The notes beneath the pieces are model-generated. The model made no database searches. It saw only the letters and a program-made list of their open reading frames with translations, and was not told the origin of the DNA. A stretch of DNA of 64,000 nt from Sipunculus nudus (Eukaryota; Annelida; Sipuncula; Golfingiida; Sipunculidae): positions 322,501 to 386,500 of the forward strand of contig JAPPUL010000081.1 of assembly GCA_026874595.1 (NCBI GenBank). The letters run 5' to 3'. A program made the translations under genes and the position numbers. Below, piece after piece: positions 36,730-46,203 of the stretch (positions are counted from its first letter, which is position 1; every line of letters begins with the position of its first letter).

Positions 36730-37944
36730 TTAACCTTTTACACACACTATCTGCTTCAGTATGTATACCACCTCAATCAAATCTTTTTGTGCTTCCATTA
36801 CCTTATCAATGTCCTTGTAAGCAGAAGGTGTTTCATCCAACACACCCGCATCACGACGGCATTCAACATCCTTAATCGCTTCAATGTGATCTTCAACTGA
36901 AACACGTTTTCTAGCTTCAGTCCTCGACATAACGCGTCCTGCACCATGAGAGCAACTAAAAAAACTCTCTTCATTCCCAAGTCCTCGCACAATAAAAGAT
37001 CGCTCTCCCATACTACCCGGAATAATACCCATATCGCCTTTCCTTGCACGTACCGCACCTTTTCTAGTTACAAATATATTTTCGCCATAATGATGCTCAC
37101 GAGTTACGTAATTATGATGACAATTAATTGCTTCCATCTGGGCAAAAAAAGGCTTAATAACTTTGTGCATCGCTTCAATAATATGGGCCATCATAATTTC
37201 ACGATTTGCACGGGCAAACTTCTGAGCCCATTCCACTGCAAATACATACTCATCAAAATGATCCGTCCCTTCAGGAAAATAAGACAAGTCTTCGTCTGGC
37301 AGATTTATAATCCATTTACGCATATCCTTCTTAGCAAGTTCTATGAAGTATCTACCTATCGCATTCCCAACCCCACGAGAACCCGAATGTAACATTATCC
37401 AAACTCCATCTGACTCATCAAGACACACTTCAATAAAATGATTCCCTGTTCCAAGCGTTCCTAAATGATTAATATTATTTGTATTCTTTAGTTTAGGCCT
37501 TATATCCGTAATACGACCAAAATCCTTCTCTAAATCCTTCCATGCTAAGACGCTTTTATTTGGAATATCATGCCACGCCCCTGTATCACGCCTATTTCGA
37601 CGCTTAACGCGCCCATGTGGTACTGCCTTCTCAATAGCACAACGCAAGCCATGCAAATTATCCGGCAAATCAGATGCAATTAAAGATGTTTTAACCGCCA
37701 TCATGCCACACCCAATATCCACACCCACCGATGCTGGAATAATTGCTCCCTTAGTAGGTATAACACTACCAATTGTAGATCCTATCCCAACATGCACATC
37801 CGGCATAACTGCAAGCCATTTATACACAAAAGGCATTCTTGCAGTATTTATTAACTGCTGCTTTGCCTTCTCGTCAACCGGCACACCCTGGGTCCACATC
37901 TTTACAGGACATGCATTCTCCTCGTTTAATTCCTCATATTTCAT
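36730..37944 (-). CDS. rtcB: RNA ligase RtcB
   Basis: A 404-residue GTP- and Mn-dependent ligase joining 2',3'-cyclic phosphate (or 3'-phosphate) and 5'-OH RNA ends. Active-site blocks are intact: ASVGVDIGCGM near residue 72, GTGNHFIE near 165, LHSGSRGVGN near 182, NCHHNYV near 280 and SHGAGRVMSR near 330 with the guanylylated His. Length is as in E. coli. No rtcA or archease nearby; it sits between decayed surface-protein genes. ATG 37944. Confidence 0.95.
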   Translation of the reverse strand: MKYEELNEENACPVKMWTQGVPVDEKAKQQLINTARMPFVYKWLAVMPDVHVGIGSTIGSVIPTKGAIIPASVGVDIGCGMMAVKTSLIASDLPDNLHGLRCAIEKAVPHGRVKRRNRRDTGAWHDIPNKSVLAWKDLEKDFGRITDIRPKLKNTNNINHLGTLGTGNHFIEVCLDESDGVWIMLHSGSRGVGNAIGRYFIELAKKDMRKWIINLPDEDLSYFPEGTDHFDEYVFAVEWAQKFARANREIMMAHIIEAMHKVIKPFFAQMEAINCHHNYVTREHHYGENIFVTRKGAVRARKGDMGIIPGSMGERSFIVRGLGNEESFFSCSHGAGRVMSRTEARKRVSVEDHIEAIKDVECRRDAGVLDETPSAYKDIDKVMEAQKDLIEVVYILKQIVCVKG

Positions 37945-38162
37945 GACAATTACTCTCTAGCTTTTAATTATAATACCAATAATATCAAATTAATTTGCTA
38001 AAGCCTAGTATTAATACGGTTACTAAAGCTTTTAAAAGCTCGTAAATCCGGAACCATCTTTTCATGTTAAAGAGCATATTAATGACTAATCTCTTCAAAA
38101 GAGCAATAACATAAATTGAGACTTGTCATAATGAAAATAGTTGCTATACCGGTTAGCAAAAA

Positions 38163-39055
38163 TTGAAAAGAAGAAGTTTTACTTATGAAAACACATCTTT
38201 TATTAATATACACATTGCACTCAGTATTAGTATTTCTATAAAAGAGAAGTTAAAAGCTCAAACGGAACAGGAGTTTTGTTTAACATCTGATATTAGCTTA
38301 ACATCTTGGGAGCGTATAGAAGAGTTTAGATGTAAGCTAGATGGTAACGAAAAGAAGCTAATAAAGTCGTTTAAAACAGGGCCTGTTTATATGACCACAG
38401 GGCTAATAAGGGGAATAGAATCTGATGGAGTAGTCAAGAATGTAAATATAGAGCAGTAGATTTTGTGGAAGATAGTGGAACTTGGAATATGATGTACTTG
38501 CAGGAGAGAATGGAGGACAGATAAAAAATGTTCATGTGATGGGAAGTGGTAAAATAGAGAATCATAGAACAGTGGAATCTGTAGGAGGACTTGTTGGCAC
38601 AAATTTTGGCAAACTAATAGAAGAGAGCTATGCAACAGGTAATGTTAGTAGCATACACAAGGCAGGCGGGCTAATTGGAAATGTCGATTAAGATAACAAA
38701 GTAGAAAATAGTTATGCAAAGAGTACTAAACTGACGGCGGAAAGCGTACAAAACAAGGCTTATGTAGGAGGATTTATTGGCTATAATTGTGGTGCTGTAA
38801 AAAACAGCTATTCAACTGCAGAAGCAAGCAGCTGACAAGATAAGACTTGGCCGTTTTATAGGCTATATTAGTGGCAAAGGTAAGATTACTAACTCTTTTG
38901 TAAAAACACTATCAAAGCCGACAAAGAACGTTGGCAAAGGGAGTAAATCTGGGCTTAGAGCAATAGAGAAAAGCGATATTGCCATAAATACCTTTACAGA
39001 TTGGGACGGTACGATATGGAATTTTGCAGTAGGAACATGGTCAACACTTAAATAA
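38163..39055 (+). pseudogene. Broken second GLUG-repeat protein gene
   Basis: GLUG motifs are spread over several frames: VGGLVGTNFGKLIEESYATG (about 38580-38640), GGFIGYNCGAVKNSYST (about 38770-38815), FIGYISGKGKITNSF (about 38855-38900), and a closing FTDWDGTIWNF. In-frame stops and shifts lie near 38460, 38690 and 38835. The upstream leader sequence resembles that before the next gene (39200-39290), suggesting duplicated expression signals. Confidence 0.7.
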
Positions 39056-39289
39056 GTAATATCAACATGATATAACTAAATACCTATTTGGCTAAATATT
39101 GCAGTTTAATAGGCTTGTCCTCACTTTTTTAGAATGAACTTGACTAAACAAGACAATAGTATTGGCTTAGTCTATGAAAAATAGTACATAATCAAAGTAA
39201 AATTAAAGGAGCTTGCCATAATAAAAATATTAACTATCGTTTATACCAAAAATTAAAGCAATTAGTATTGCATTATGAGGAGAAATAAA

Positions 39290-41354
39290 ATGTTAGAAAA
39301 GCTAAGGCTATTAGCCTATATAGCTTCATTATTTGTGTCCACATTTTTGGTAGGATATAAAGGAGACAAAAGCTCTAAAGAACTTAAGTCAATCGGTGAA
39401 GTTAAAGCATTAATTGCAGAGGCTTCGTTTGCGGATGACTCTTGGGAAACTATAGATGGACAAAGTGGAGATACTAACTTTCGATATATAAACAAAATAA
39501 AAGCTATTGCAACGGTAGAAGAAGTTGATAAAACATCTAAACAGGTACTTACCGTCTATCCAGATGGACATGCAGCATGGCTAAAAGATAACAATACGAT
39601 CAGGGTCGCCTATCAATCAGAGTCCTACGCCACAATGTCAAGCTAGACCTATCCTTGGAAAATGAAGAGCGAGGCAACTTTTACCGGTTCCCATATTCAC
39701 ACTATCGACTATGATAGAGCTAAATTTGCACGCTTTCTAAATAATGATAAAGCAGCTTCTGAGATGGTAAAAGGGTCAGGGAAGCTTTTTAATCAGGTGT
39801 ACAATGTTTTTGGTGAGAATAGTAAAACCGAAGTCTCAAAATGGACTTTGGGTCAATCAAGCATTTAATCGTACTTTAGTTGATTTCAAAAAAGAAATGC
39901 AGCTTACAGTCGCAGATTTCTTTTTTCAATCTTTTTGTGGTGCACACTTTGAAAAAGCGGGCAAATATGGGCTAGGGCTTGGTTTTGTAGATGATGTTTG
40001 GCTTGTCTCAGAAGAGTGGGATATCCAAAAGATGTTTGGGAAAGAGAATAAAAAGGTTTATACAAACGATACAATGGGGCTTGCCTCGTTGGTTGTTGAC
40101 ATTGCAAATGAAACTGCTTATAAGGTAGCGGCTTTGGGCCAGACAGGCTATGAGAAGCTACTACCCATTAATCCTAAATTGAAAGGTTATGTTGTAATTG
40201 TTTTATCTGGTTACAATCATGAAGTTGAGCCCTCACCTTTACGTATTTACGTTGGCAAGAAAGGAGTTGATGCATCAGGGAAAAAGCTTTCTAAAAGAGC
40301 GAATGGAAAAGATAAGTTTCTTGGAAGCAATGGGCTTTTGTATGGGAAGATTTACGGTTTAGCATTGAAAAATAGCGACTTTGCAAAGCTTGGAATATCT
40401 AAGATTGACACATCAGACAAGATGATGGATACCTATTTGCAAAATAAGGATGCACCAGACACTTTTAAAGCTATCTTTTTTCCTACTTCGTATCAGTGGA
40501 AAGGTTTCGATAAGCCTGTTGCCATCAAGGATACACAGATGCTATTGTGGTCTAAAGCTTCTGAGCAGCCAAAGGATTTTACCTATTTTGTTGGCGATTC
40601 CAAAGCAGAACACTCAGCAGTAGACCCTGATGTGGACAAGCAACGCTTTGTTCAAAATATGACTTATAGTGGTGCAATTTTAGCATTTGATCTGACAAAC
40701 TTTACAGAGGAGATAAAAGAAGCAAATGGAGATCTGCCAAAATCAGTTGCTGTTGATGTTACTCGAATAGTTGGTGCATATGATGGCTCACTAAGGTTAG
40801 AAGTTGGCAGGAGAGGGAGGACTATAGAAGGTAGTACTGCTGCTGTGTGGAAAGATGGCAAAGCTAAGACAACTGCACCCGATGGTTTACAATGGATCAA
40901 GGCATCCGATGCTGATGTATTAATTGTTGACGAAGATTCTGGTAACGAGTTGGGAGAACGTAAATTTGCTTTGCTCATTGATCCAAAAACGCTTAAACTG
41001 AAGAGGCCTAATCAAGGTTATTTTCTTGCGATGGCGGGTGGCAAGAAAAATCCGCGGGCTGCTGCTAAAGCCTCAGCATACGGTGGGACATTTTCAAAGG
41101 CAACTTCAGCAGAATTCTCTGGTAGTTGGGATATTTCGGCTTTAGTTGCTAAAAAGCCTAATGGAAAATTCTACACAATAAACGAATTACATGGAGTAGG
41201 TGAATATATGATACAAAAAAGCTTGCCTTTAAGCCAACACACAATGCTTAGCGTTGTTCAAAGCAAAGGAGAATCTAGAGGAGTTTTGGCAAAGTATCAA
41301 GCAGATCAAGGCGGACAAATATTTATATTTAATCTAAATATTCCTGTCCACTAA
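39290..41354 (+). pseudogene. Interrupted large secreted protein gene
   Basis: About 688 codons in total, broken by a TAG at 39644-39646 (between TMSS and TYPWKM) and a frameshift between about 39820 and 39865. Downstream the frame is open to 41354. The family is not firmly recognised; blocks such as VYPDGHAAWLKDNNT, LIVDEDSGNELGERKFAL and SGSWDISALV suggest a large extracytoplasmic beta-rich protein, perhaps PhoX/DUF839-like (weak). The leader (SLFVSTFLVGYKGDKSS) looks like a lipoprotein signal whose Cys is Tyr. GAGGAG precedes ATG 39290. Confidence 0.7.
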
Positions 41355-41370
41355 ATATATATTAAACGTA

Positions 41371-41403
41371 AAGGGATACTTTTCACAAGAAAGTATCCCT
41401 TTT
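41371..41403 (+). terminator. Rho-independent terminator
   Basis: AAGGGATACTTT pairs with AAAGTATCCCTT around a short loop, followed by T residues. It lies about 16 bases after the stop of the large secreted-protein gene. Confidence 0.85.
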
Positions 41404-41570
41404 ATCTGTTCCCTTTATGTGTGTTAGACCTAATTTGAATAAAATGATGCTTAAGTAGAGACTAATATAAATATCAGCCAGATACCCACCAATTACTATG
41501 CCAAGACCAAGACATAGATAGCTCCTCCCTTTAAATCTTTTTAGAGACTTTTGTTGAATAGCATTATAAC

Positions 41571-42101
41571 TTATGGAGCTAAAACAATATCCTTCGTCTC
41601 TCCACCCTTAACACTTACTTTTTCCATTACAGAACCACCTTGCTTTACAGTATAATACCAATAAAATAGTTCCCAAGTTATATTCGTTGTTATAAAAAAC
41701 TCACCATCAGCAACATTCTTAAATTCAAAAAAGCCTTGAGCATCGCATCTTGTACTCTTTGTTAGATTTAAATACTCATTCTCTTCAAACTTATTATCTG
41801 TCCTAACCTCATTTACATTAACTTTTTCTACAAAACCTTTTAGCGGATTACCAAATAGCTTTTCCATACGATCTACTGCATACGATGTCGCTGGAACTAA
41901 TAATACTTTATTACCTGCACAAGTTACTACATCCCCTCCTCGTGTACGAATTAAAGAGCTTCCTTTTATTGTATTATTTCCTTTGGCCAGAAGAGCCCTT
42001 GCTTCATCTTTATTAAGACGTGTGTCTACTTTAATCAGCTTAGACGTCGCACAGCTTGAAACCAACAACATTACAAATAGTAATACTAATATCTTATTCA
42101 T
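41571..42101 (-). CDS. Putative lipoprotein with carboxypeptidase-regulatory-like fold
   Basis: A 176-residue protein with leader and lipobox LVSSC. The later part (CDAQGFFEFKNVADGEFFITT) resembles carboxypeptidase-regulatory or transthyretin-like beta sandwiches found in secreted proteins. Function unknown. AAGGAG before ATG. It converges on the terminator of the preceding unit. Confidence 0.7.
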   Translation of the reverse strand: MNKILVLLFVMLLVSSCATSKLIKVDTRLNKDEARALLAKGNNTIKGSSLIRTRGGDVVTCAGNKVLLVPATSYAVDRMEKLFGNPLKGFVEKVNVNEVRTDNKFEENEYLNLTKSTRCDAQGFFEFKNVADGEFFITTNITWELFYWYYTVKQGGSVMEKVSVKGGETKDIVLAP

Positions 42102-42487
42102 ATAACTCTCCTTTTTGCTTCATTCCTAACTCTAAACTAAAGCATAGCTTTTTAACTTTAAAAAACATCTAAAAATAAAGCCCTTTTAAAAGGATTTTAT
42201 AGAAAGTATTAAATTCTGTTAGATATGAAACCGGCAGTGTACTTTTACACATACTCAATTTAGATTTCCCATGAATACTAGCTTTTTTCGACTATCAAAC
42301 AGAATGTCATGTAGAAATATACTATAATTATTTAGACTTAATGCACATTTTTTGCTAATGTCCTAATATTTTACCATATAAAATAATAGATTATTATAGA
42401 TGCTAAAATCTTAACGAATTATTGAACTAATCTTGGCATTTTCGAAAGGAATTGCAGATTTATAGGCAGCTTAGCAAGGAGTACAGA
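42102..42487 (+). other. Intergenic region before hsdM
   Basis: About 385 bases between divergent units, expected to hold the hsdM promoter. I see no unambiguous -35/-10 pair. A short palindrome CCTTTT/AAAAGG lies near 42183-42194. AAGGAG sits 8-13 bases before hsdM ATG. Confidence 0.4.
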
Positions 42488-44059
42488 ATGGTTCATAAAA
42501 AAAAAGAACAAGAGCGTGCAGCTCTGCATGCTACAATTTGGGAAGTTCTCAATAAGTTACGTGGCACTCTTGATGGGTGGGACTCTAAGGAATACGTACT
42601 TGGCATATTGTTTTACCGTTTTATTTCAGAAAACCTAAGTTCTTATGTTAATGAAAAGCAAAAGGAAGCGGGAGAGCAAAACTTCAATTATGCATCTTTA
42701 AATGATAATGTCGCCAAACAGGCGTGTGAGACCATCTTAGACGAAAAAGGCTTCTTCATTTATCCGAGTGAGCTTTTTGAGAATGTAAAAAGACAAGCTC
42801 CAAACGACTCGAACCTAAATGAAACTCTTGAAAAGGTTTTTAAAAATATAGAAAGCTCAGCCCAAGACACAGACAATGCAAAGAATATGAAAGGTTTATT
42901 TGATGATATAGATGTAAATAGTAATAAATTGGGAGCAAGCGTTATAAAACGTAATGAGAAACTGGCAAATCTTTTAAACGCTATTGGAGATTTAAAACTT
43001 GGAAGCTATGCCAACAACTCAATTGATCTTTTTGGTGATGCTTATGAATATTTGATAGGAATGTATGCAGCTTATGCCGGGAAGAAAGGAGGTGAGTTCT
43101 TTACACCGCAGGAGGTTTCGCAACTGCTTGCACAAATTACGGTTGTTGGGAAGAAAGAGGTGAATAAGGTATACGATCCTGCTTGTGGTTCGGGTTCACT
43201 TTTACTTAAGTTTGCCAAGGTTTTGGGGAAAGAAAATGTACGTAAAGGTTTTTTTGGACAAGAGAGTAATATTACAACATATAACCTTTGCCGAATTAAT
43301 ATGTTTTTACATGATATCAATTACGATCAGTTTGACATAGCACATGGCAATACGTTAACCGATCCAAAACATTGGGATGACGAACCTTTTGAAGCAATAG
43401 TATCAAATCCTCCTTATTCGATAGCATGGGAAGGGAAGAGTAATCCACTTCTTATAAATGACGAGCGGTTTACGCCTGCTGGAGTACTTGCTCCGAAATC
43501 AAAGGCAGATTTAGCTTTTGTGCTGCATTGTCTTTCGTGGCTTGCAACGAGCGGGACAGCTGCTATTGTATGTTTTCCTGGGGTAATGTATCGTAGTGGA
43601 GCGGAACAAAAGATTAGGAAGTATTTGGTAGATAATAACTATATAGATGCGGTTATACAATTGCCAGGCGATTTATTTTTTGGCACATCGATAGCAACGT
43701 GTATATTGGTGCTAAAAAAGAATAAAGTAGATAGTCAAGTATTGTTCATTGACGCAACAAATGAATTTGTTCGGGGAGATGCAAAGAATAAGTTAAGTGA
43801 AAGTAACGCTAAAAAGATTTTGGAATGTTATACAAAGAGAGCTGATATAAAGTATTTTTCTAGTGTTGTGAATCATGAAGAGCTAAAGGAAAAGGATTAT
43901 AATCTTAGTGTAGGAGGGTATGTCGAACTTGAGGACAAACGAGAGAAGATAGACATTAAAGAGTTGAACGCTTCGATTAAGAGTAGTGTAGAGCGGCAAA
44001 ATAAGCTTCGTCGTGAAATAGATGCGATAGTGGCGGATTTAGAGGGGGGGGGGAAATGA
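42488..44059 (+). CDS. hsdM: Type I restriction system methyltransferase subunit
   Basis: A 523-residue N6-adenine methyltransferase subunit from ATG 42488 (an upstream start at 42452 lacks a ribosome site). N-terminal HsdM domain (LRGTLDGWDSKEYVLGILFYR); EFFTPQEVS near 200; motif I VYDPACGSGSLLLKF near 223; motif IV SNPPYSI near 305. The last codons are GAG then GGG GGG GGG AAA, inside a ten-G run, and its TGA overlaps the hsdS ATG. Works with HsdS for methylation and with HsdR for cleavage. Confidence 0.95.
   Translation: MVHKKKEQERAALHATIWEVLNKLRGTLDGWDSKEYVLGILFYRFISENLSSYVNEKQKEAGEQNFNYASLNDNVAKQACETILDEKGFFIYPSELFENVKRQAPNDSNLNETLEKVFKNIESSAQDTDNAKNMKGLFDDIDVNSNKLGASVIKRNEKLANLLNAIGDLKLGSYANNSIDLFGDAYEYLIGMYAAYAGKKGGEFFTPQEVSQLLAQITVVGKKEVNKVYDPACGSGSLLLKFAKVLGKENVRKGFFGQESNITTYNLCRINMFLHDINYDQFDIAHGNTLTDPKHWDDEPFEAIVSNPPYSIAWEGKSNPLLINDERFTPAGVLAPKSKADLAFVLHCLSWLATSGTAAIVCFPGVMYRSGAEQKIRKYLVDNNYIDAVIQLPGDLFFGTSIATCILVLKKNKVDSQVLFIDATNEFVRGDAKNKLSESNAKKILECYTKRADIKYFSSVVNHEELKEKDYNLSVGGYVELEDKREKIDIKELNASIKSSVERQNKLRREIDAIVADLEGGGK
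44044..44053 (+). repeat. Ten-G tract at the hsdM/hsdS junction
   Basis: Ten consecutive G three bases before the hsdS ATG (44056), in otherwise AT-rich DNA. It is part of hsdM codons. With eleven G the hsdM frame would run into hsdS in frame; with nine, hsdM would end with a different short tail at a TAA. Confidence 0.97.
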
Positions 44060-45168
44060 GTAAGATAGACGATTTACTAGCAAAGTACTGTCCGAGTGAG
44101 GTGGAGTATAAGCCTATAGAAAGAACTTGTGTAATTGCTAACAACAAAAGAAAACCTGTAAAATCTAGTCTAAGAATTGTAGGGAAAATTCCATATTATG
44201 GTGCTAATAATATACAAGATTATGTTGAGGATTATACCCATGAGGGTAATTATGTGTTAATTGCTGAAGATGGTTCTGCAAGTTTAGATAATTATTCTGT
44301 TCAATATACAAGGGGGAAATTCTGGGCAAATAATCATGTTCATGTTATTAAAGCAAAGGACAACTTAAATAATAGGTTTTTATTTCATTATCTTAGAAAT
44401 AAAAACTTTCGTCCGTTTTTATCGGGTGGAGAGCGTGCAAAACTCACTAAAGCTAAAATGATTAATATACCAGTTCCCGTTCCGCCTCTTAAGATACAGG
44501 AGGAGATTGTACGGATATTAGATAATTTTACAGAGCTTGAGACGGAGCTTGAGACGGAGCTTGAGGCTCGTAAAAAACAATATGAATATTATAGAAACAC
44601 ACTTTTGTCGTTTTCAGAAAACGTGGAAAGCCCGAGTGAGGTGGAGTATACGAATATTGGGAGAGTTGCAAAAGTTGGAACAGGTAGTAGCAATGCTAAA
44701 GATGCCGACATATCGGGCAAGTATCCATTCTATATAAGGTCACAAGAAGTAAAAAGGATACAAACATATGAGTTTGACGAAGAAGCTATAATCATTCCAG
44801 GAGAGGGGGGTGTTGGGGATATTTTTCATTATACACATGGTAAATACGCACTTCATCAACGAGCATATAGGATCGCCTTCAATGACTTACGTATTAACAC
44901 AAAATTTGTTTATTATTATTTTACAAATAATTTCAAGAATTTTATTTTAGCTCATGCGGTTACTGCAGCAGTTAAGTCTATTCGAAAGCCAATGCTTGAG
45001 AAATTCAAAATTCCTATTCCCTCAATGGATGAGCAAAATCGCATTGTTGCTATTCTTGATAAATTTGATATGCTCGTAAATGATATTTCACAGGGCTTAC
45101 CTGCTGAGATAGACATGCGTAAAAAACAATATGAATATTATAGAAACAAATTGTTAACATTCAAGTAA
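44056..45168 (+). CDS. hsdS: Type I restriction specificity subunit
   Basis: A 370-residue subunit with two target-recognition domains, each followed by a helical conserved region (TRD1 about 15-135, TRD2 about 195-320). The halves are related: each TRD starts at PSEVEY and each conserved region ends in RKKQYEYYRN. The spacer between halves carries TELE three times. Starts with ATGA overlap on hsdM. Sequence recognised cannot be read from the protein. Confidence 0.92.
   Translation: MSKIDDLLAKYCPSEVEYKPIERTCVIANNKRKPVKSSLRIVGKIPYYGANNIQDYVEDYTHEGNYVLIAEDGSASLDNYSVQYTRGKFWANNHVHVIKAKDNLNNRFLFHYLRNKNFRPFLSGGERAKLTKAKMINIPVPVPPLKIQEEIVRILDNFTELETELETELEARKKQYEYYRNTLLSFSENVESPSEVEYTNIGRVAKVGTGSSNAKDADISGKYPFYIRSQEVKRIQTYEFDEEAIIIPGEGGVGDIFHYTHGKYALHQRAYRIAFNDLRINTKFVYYYFTNNFKNFILAHAVTAAVKSIRKPMLEKFKIPIPSMDEQNRIVAILDKFDMLVNDISQGLPAEIDMRKKQYEYYRNKLLTFK
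44530..44565 (+). repeat. Three 12-bp repeats in the hsdS spacer
   Basis: ACRGAGCTTGAG three times (first copy ACA, others ACG), encoding TELE TELE TELE in the central conserved helix. In EcoR124I/II the analogous TAEL repeat number sets the spacer length in the DNA target. Confidence 0.95.
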
Positions 45169-45172
45169 TTAC

Positions 45173-45201
45173 TTGACATGTAGATAAAAAAGCAGTATAT
45201 A
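45173..45201 (+). promoter_or_regulatory. Consensus sigma70-type promoter
   Basis: TTGACA (45173-45178), 17-base spacer, TATATA (45196-45201), starting 5 bases after the hsdS stop. It would drive the unknown gene at 45306 independently of hsdMS. Confidence 0.75.
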
Positions 45202-45305
45202 TAGTTTAGTTTTTGGAGAGGGGTTTATTTATTATAGATACAAAAGGTTTCCGAGTTACTGCGGCAAATACTGCTATAGAACTAGTTAGAAAAAGGAGTA
45301 TTAGT

Positions 45306-45959
45306 ATGAATTTGTTTGATAATTTAGCTAAGGTTATGTCGGTATACGAGAATGAGATTGAGAAGTGTAAAGGTATAAAAATAAAATATGAGGGTGATAA
45401 GGATTTAAATCTAATAGCTCGATGGCGAGATAAGCGAAGGAACTTAAGGTATTTAAGAAGCAGGTTTCGTGTTTCGACTCTTATGAAAGGGGGGTATCTA
45501 AAAAAATTAAAAAGGGTGGCTGATGTAGATACTAGGTTTCAAAAGGTTTATGGGTTATTAGACAACGCAAGTAGTTCTGATAAAAAGGTTTTTAACAGGT
45601 TACTTAAAGATTTGACAAAGACAGTAAATGCTTTGTTGAAATCGCTAGCAAAAAAGAAAGTTTTTGGATCTCAAAAAGAGTTAGTTGACGACGAAAGTTT
45701 GGGTCTTAAAGAACGTTTCGATAAGATAATAACAGCTTTAAATCGGACATTTGTTGTAACGTTATATGAGTCAGGTCCTGAACTTGAATATTGTGAAGCC
45801 ACAGTTGAGATTGAAAAGTTAGGTTTAAATCGAGCTCCTTCGGAGGAAATAGAGAAACCGCTATTAACTCGACTAGACAAACATTTGTTAGCAGATAAAT
45901 TTTTAGAACGGTTAGAGGGAGTATTATGGCGAGATAAGTTGGTAGATTTGTTAGTTTAA
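45306..45959 (+). CDS. Unknown gene inside the type I restriction locus
   Basis: A 217-residue protein from ATG 45306 (AAAGGAG just upstream; the frame opens at TTG 45213). Charged and mostly helical, Lys/Arg-rich in the first half (RWRDKRRNLRYLRSRFR), with no membrane segment and no helix-turn-helix that I can identify. Family not recognised. It has a consensus promoter in front and a hairpin terminator behind, so it is a self-contained unit between hsdS and hsdR. An anti-restriction control, accessory or phage-defence role is a guess from position only. Confidence 0.7.
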   Translation: MNLFDNLAKVMSVYENEIEKCKGIKIKYEGDKDLNLIARWRDKRRNLRYLRSRFRVSTLMKGGYLKKLKRVADVDTRFQKVYGLLDNASSSDKKVFNRLLKDLTKTVNALLKSLAKKKVFGSQKELVDDESLGLKERFDKIITALNRTFVVTLYESGPELEYCEATVEIEKLGLNRAPSEEIEKPLLTRLDKHLLADKFLERLEGVLWRDKLVDLLV

Positions 45960-45969
45960 AAATAACTGT

Positions 45970-46009
45970 GATAAGCTCTTTTAATGTTTGCGATAAGAGC
46001 TTATCTTTT
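45970..46009 (+). terminator. Rho-independent terminator
   Basis: GATAAGCTCTT (45970-45980) pairs with AAGAGCTTATC (45995-46005) and is followed by TTTTA. It ends the unknown gene 10 bases after its stop. A 17-base direct repeat (TTAAGACRGAGTGTATTAT) follows. Confidence 0.85.
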
Positions 46010-46203
46010 AAGACGGAGTGTATTATTAAGACAGAGTGTATTATGCATAGTTTATATATAATACAATCTTGGATTTGTTAGATATTAGTTAGATACTAGT
46101 ATAGAAGAAAGATAATAAAAGAAAGATACGTTTGTTTATTAATAAGCGTCGTAACACATTAAAAGTTTTGTTGTATGAAGTTGTATGAAAAGGAGGCTTT
46201 TTA

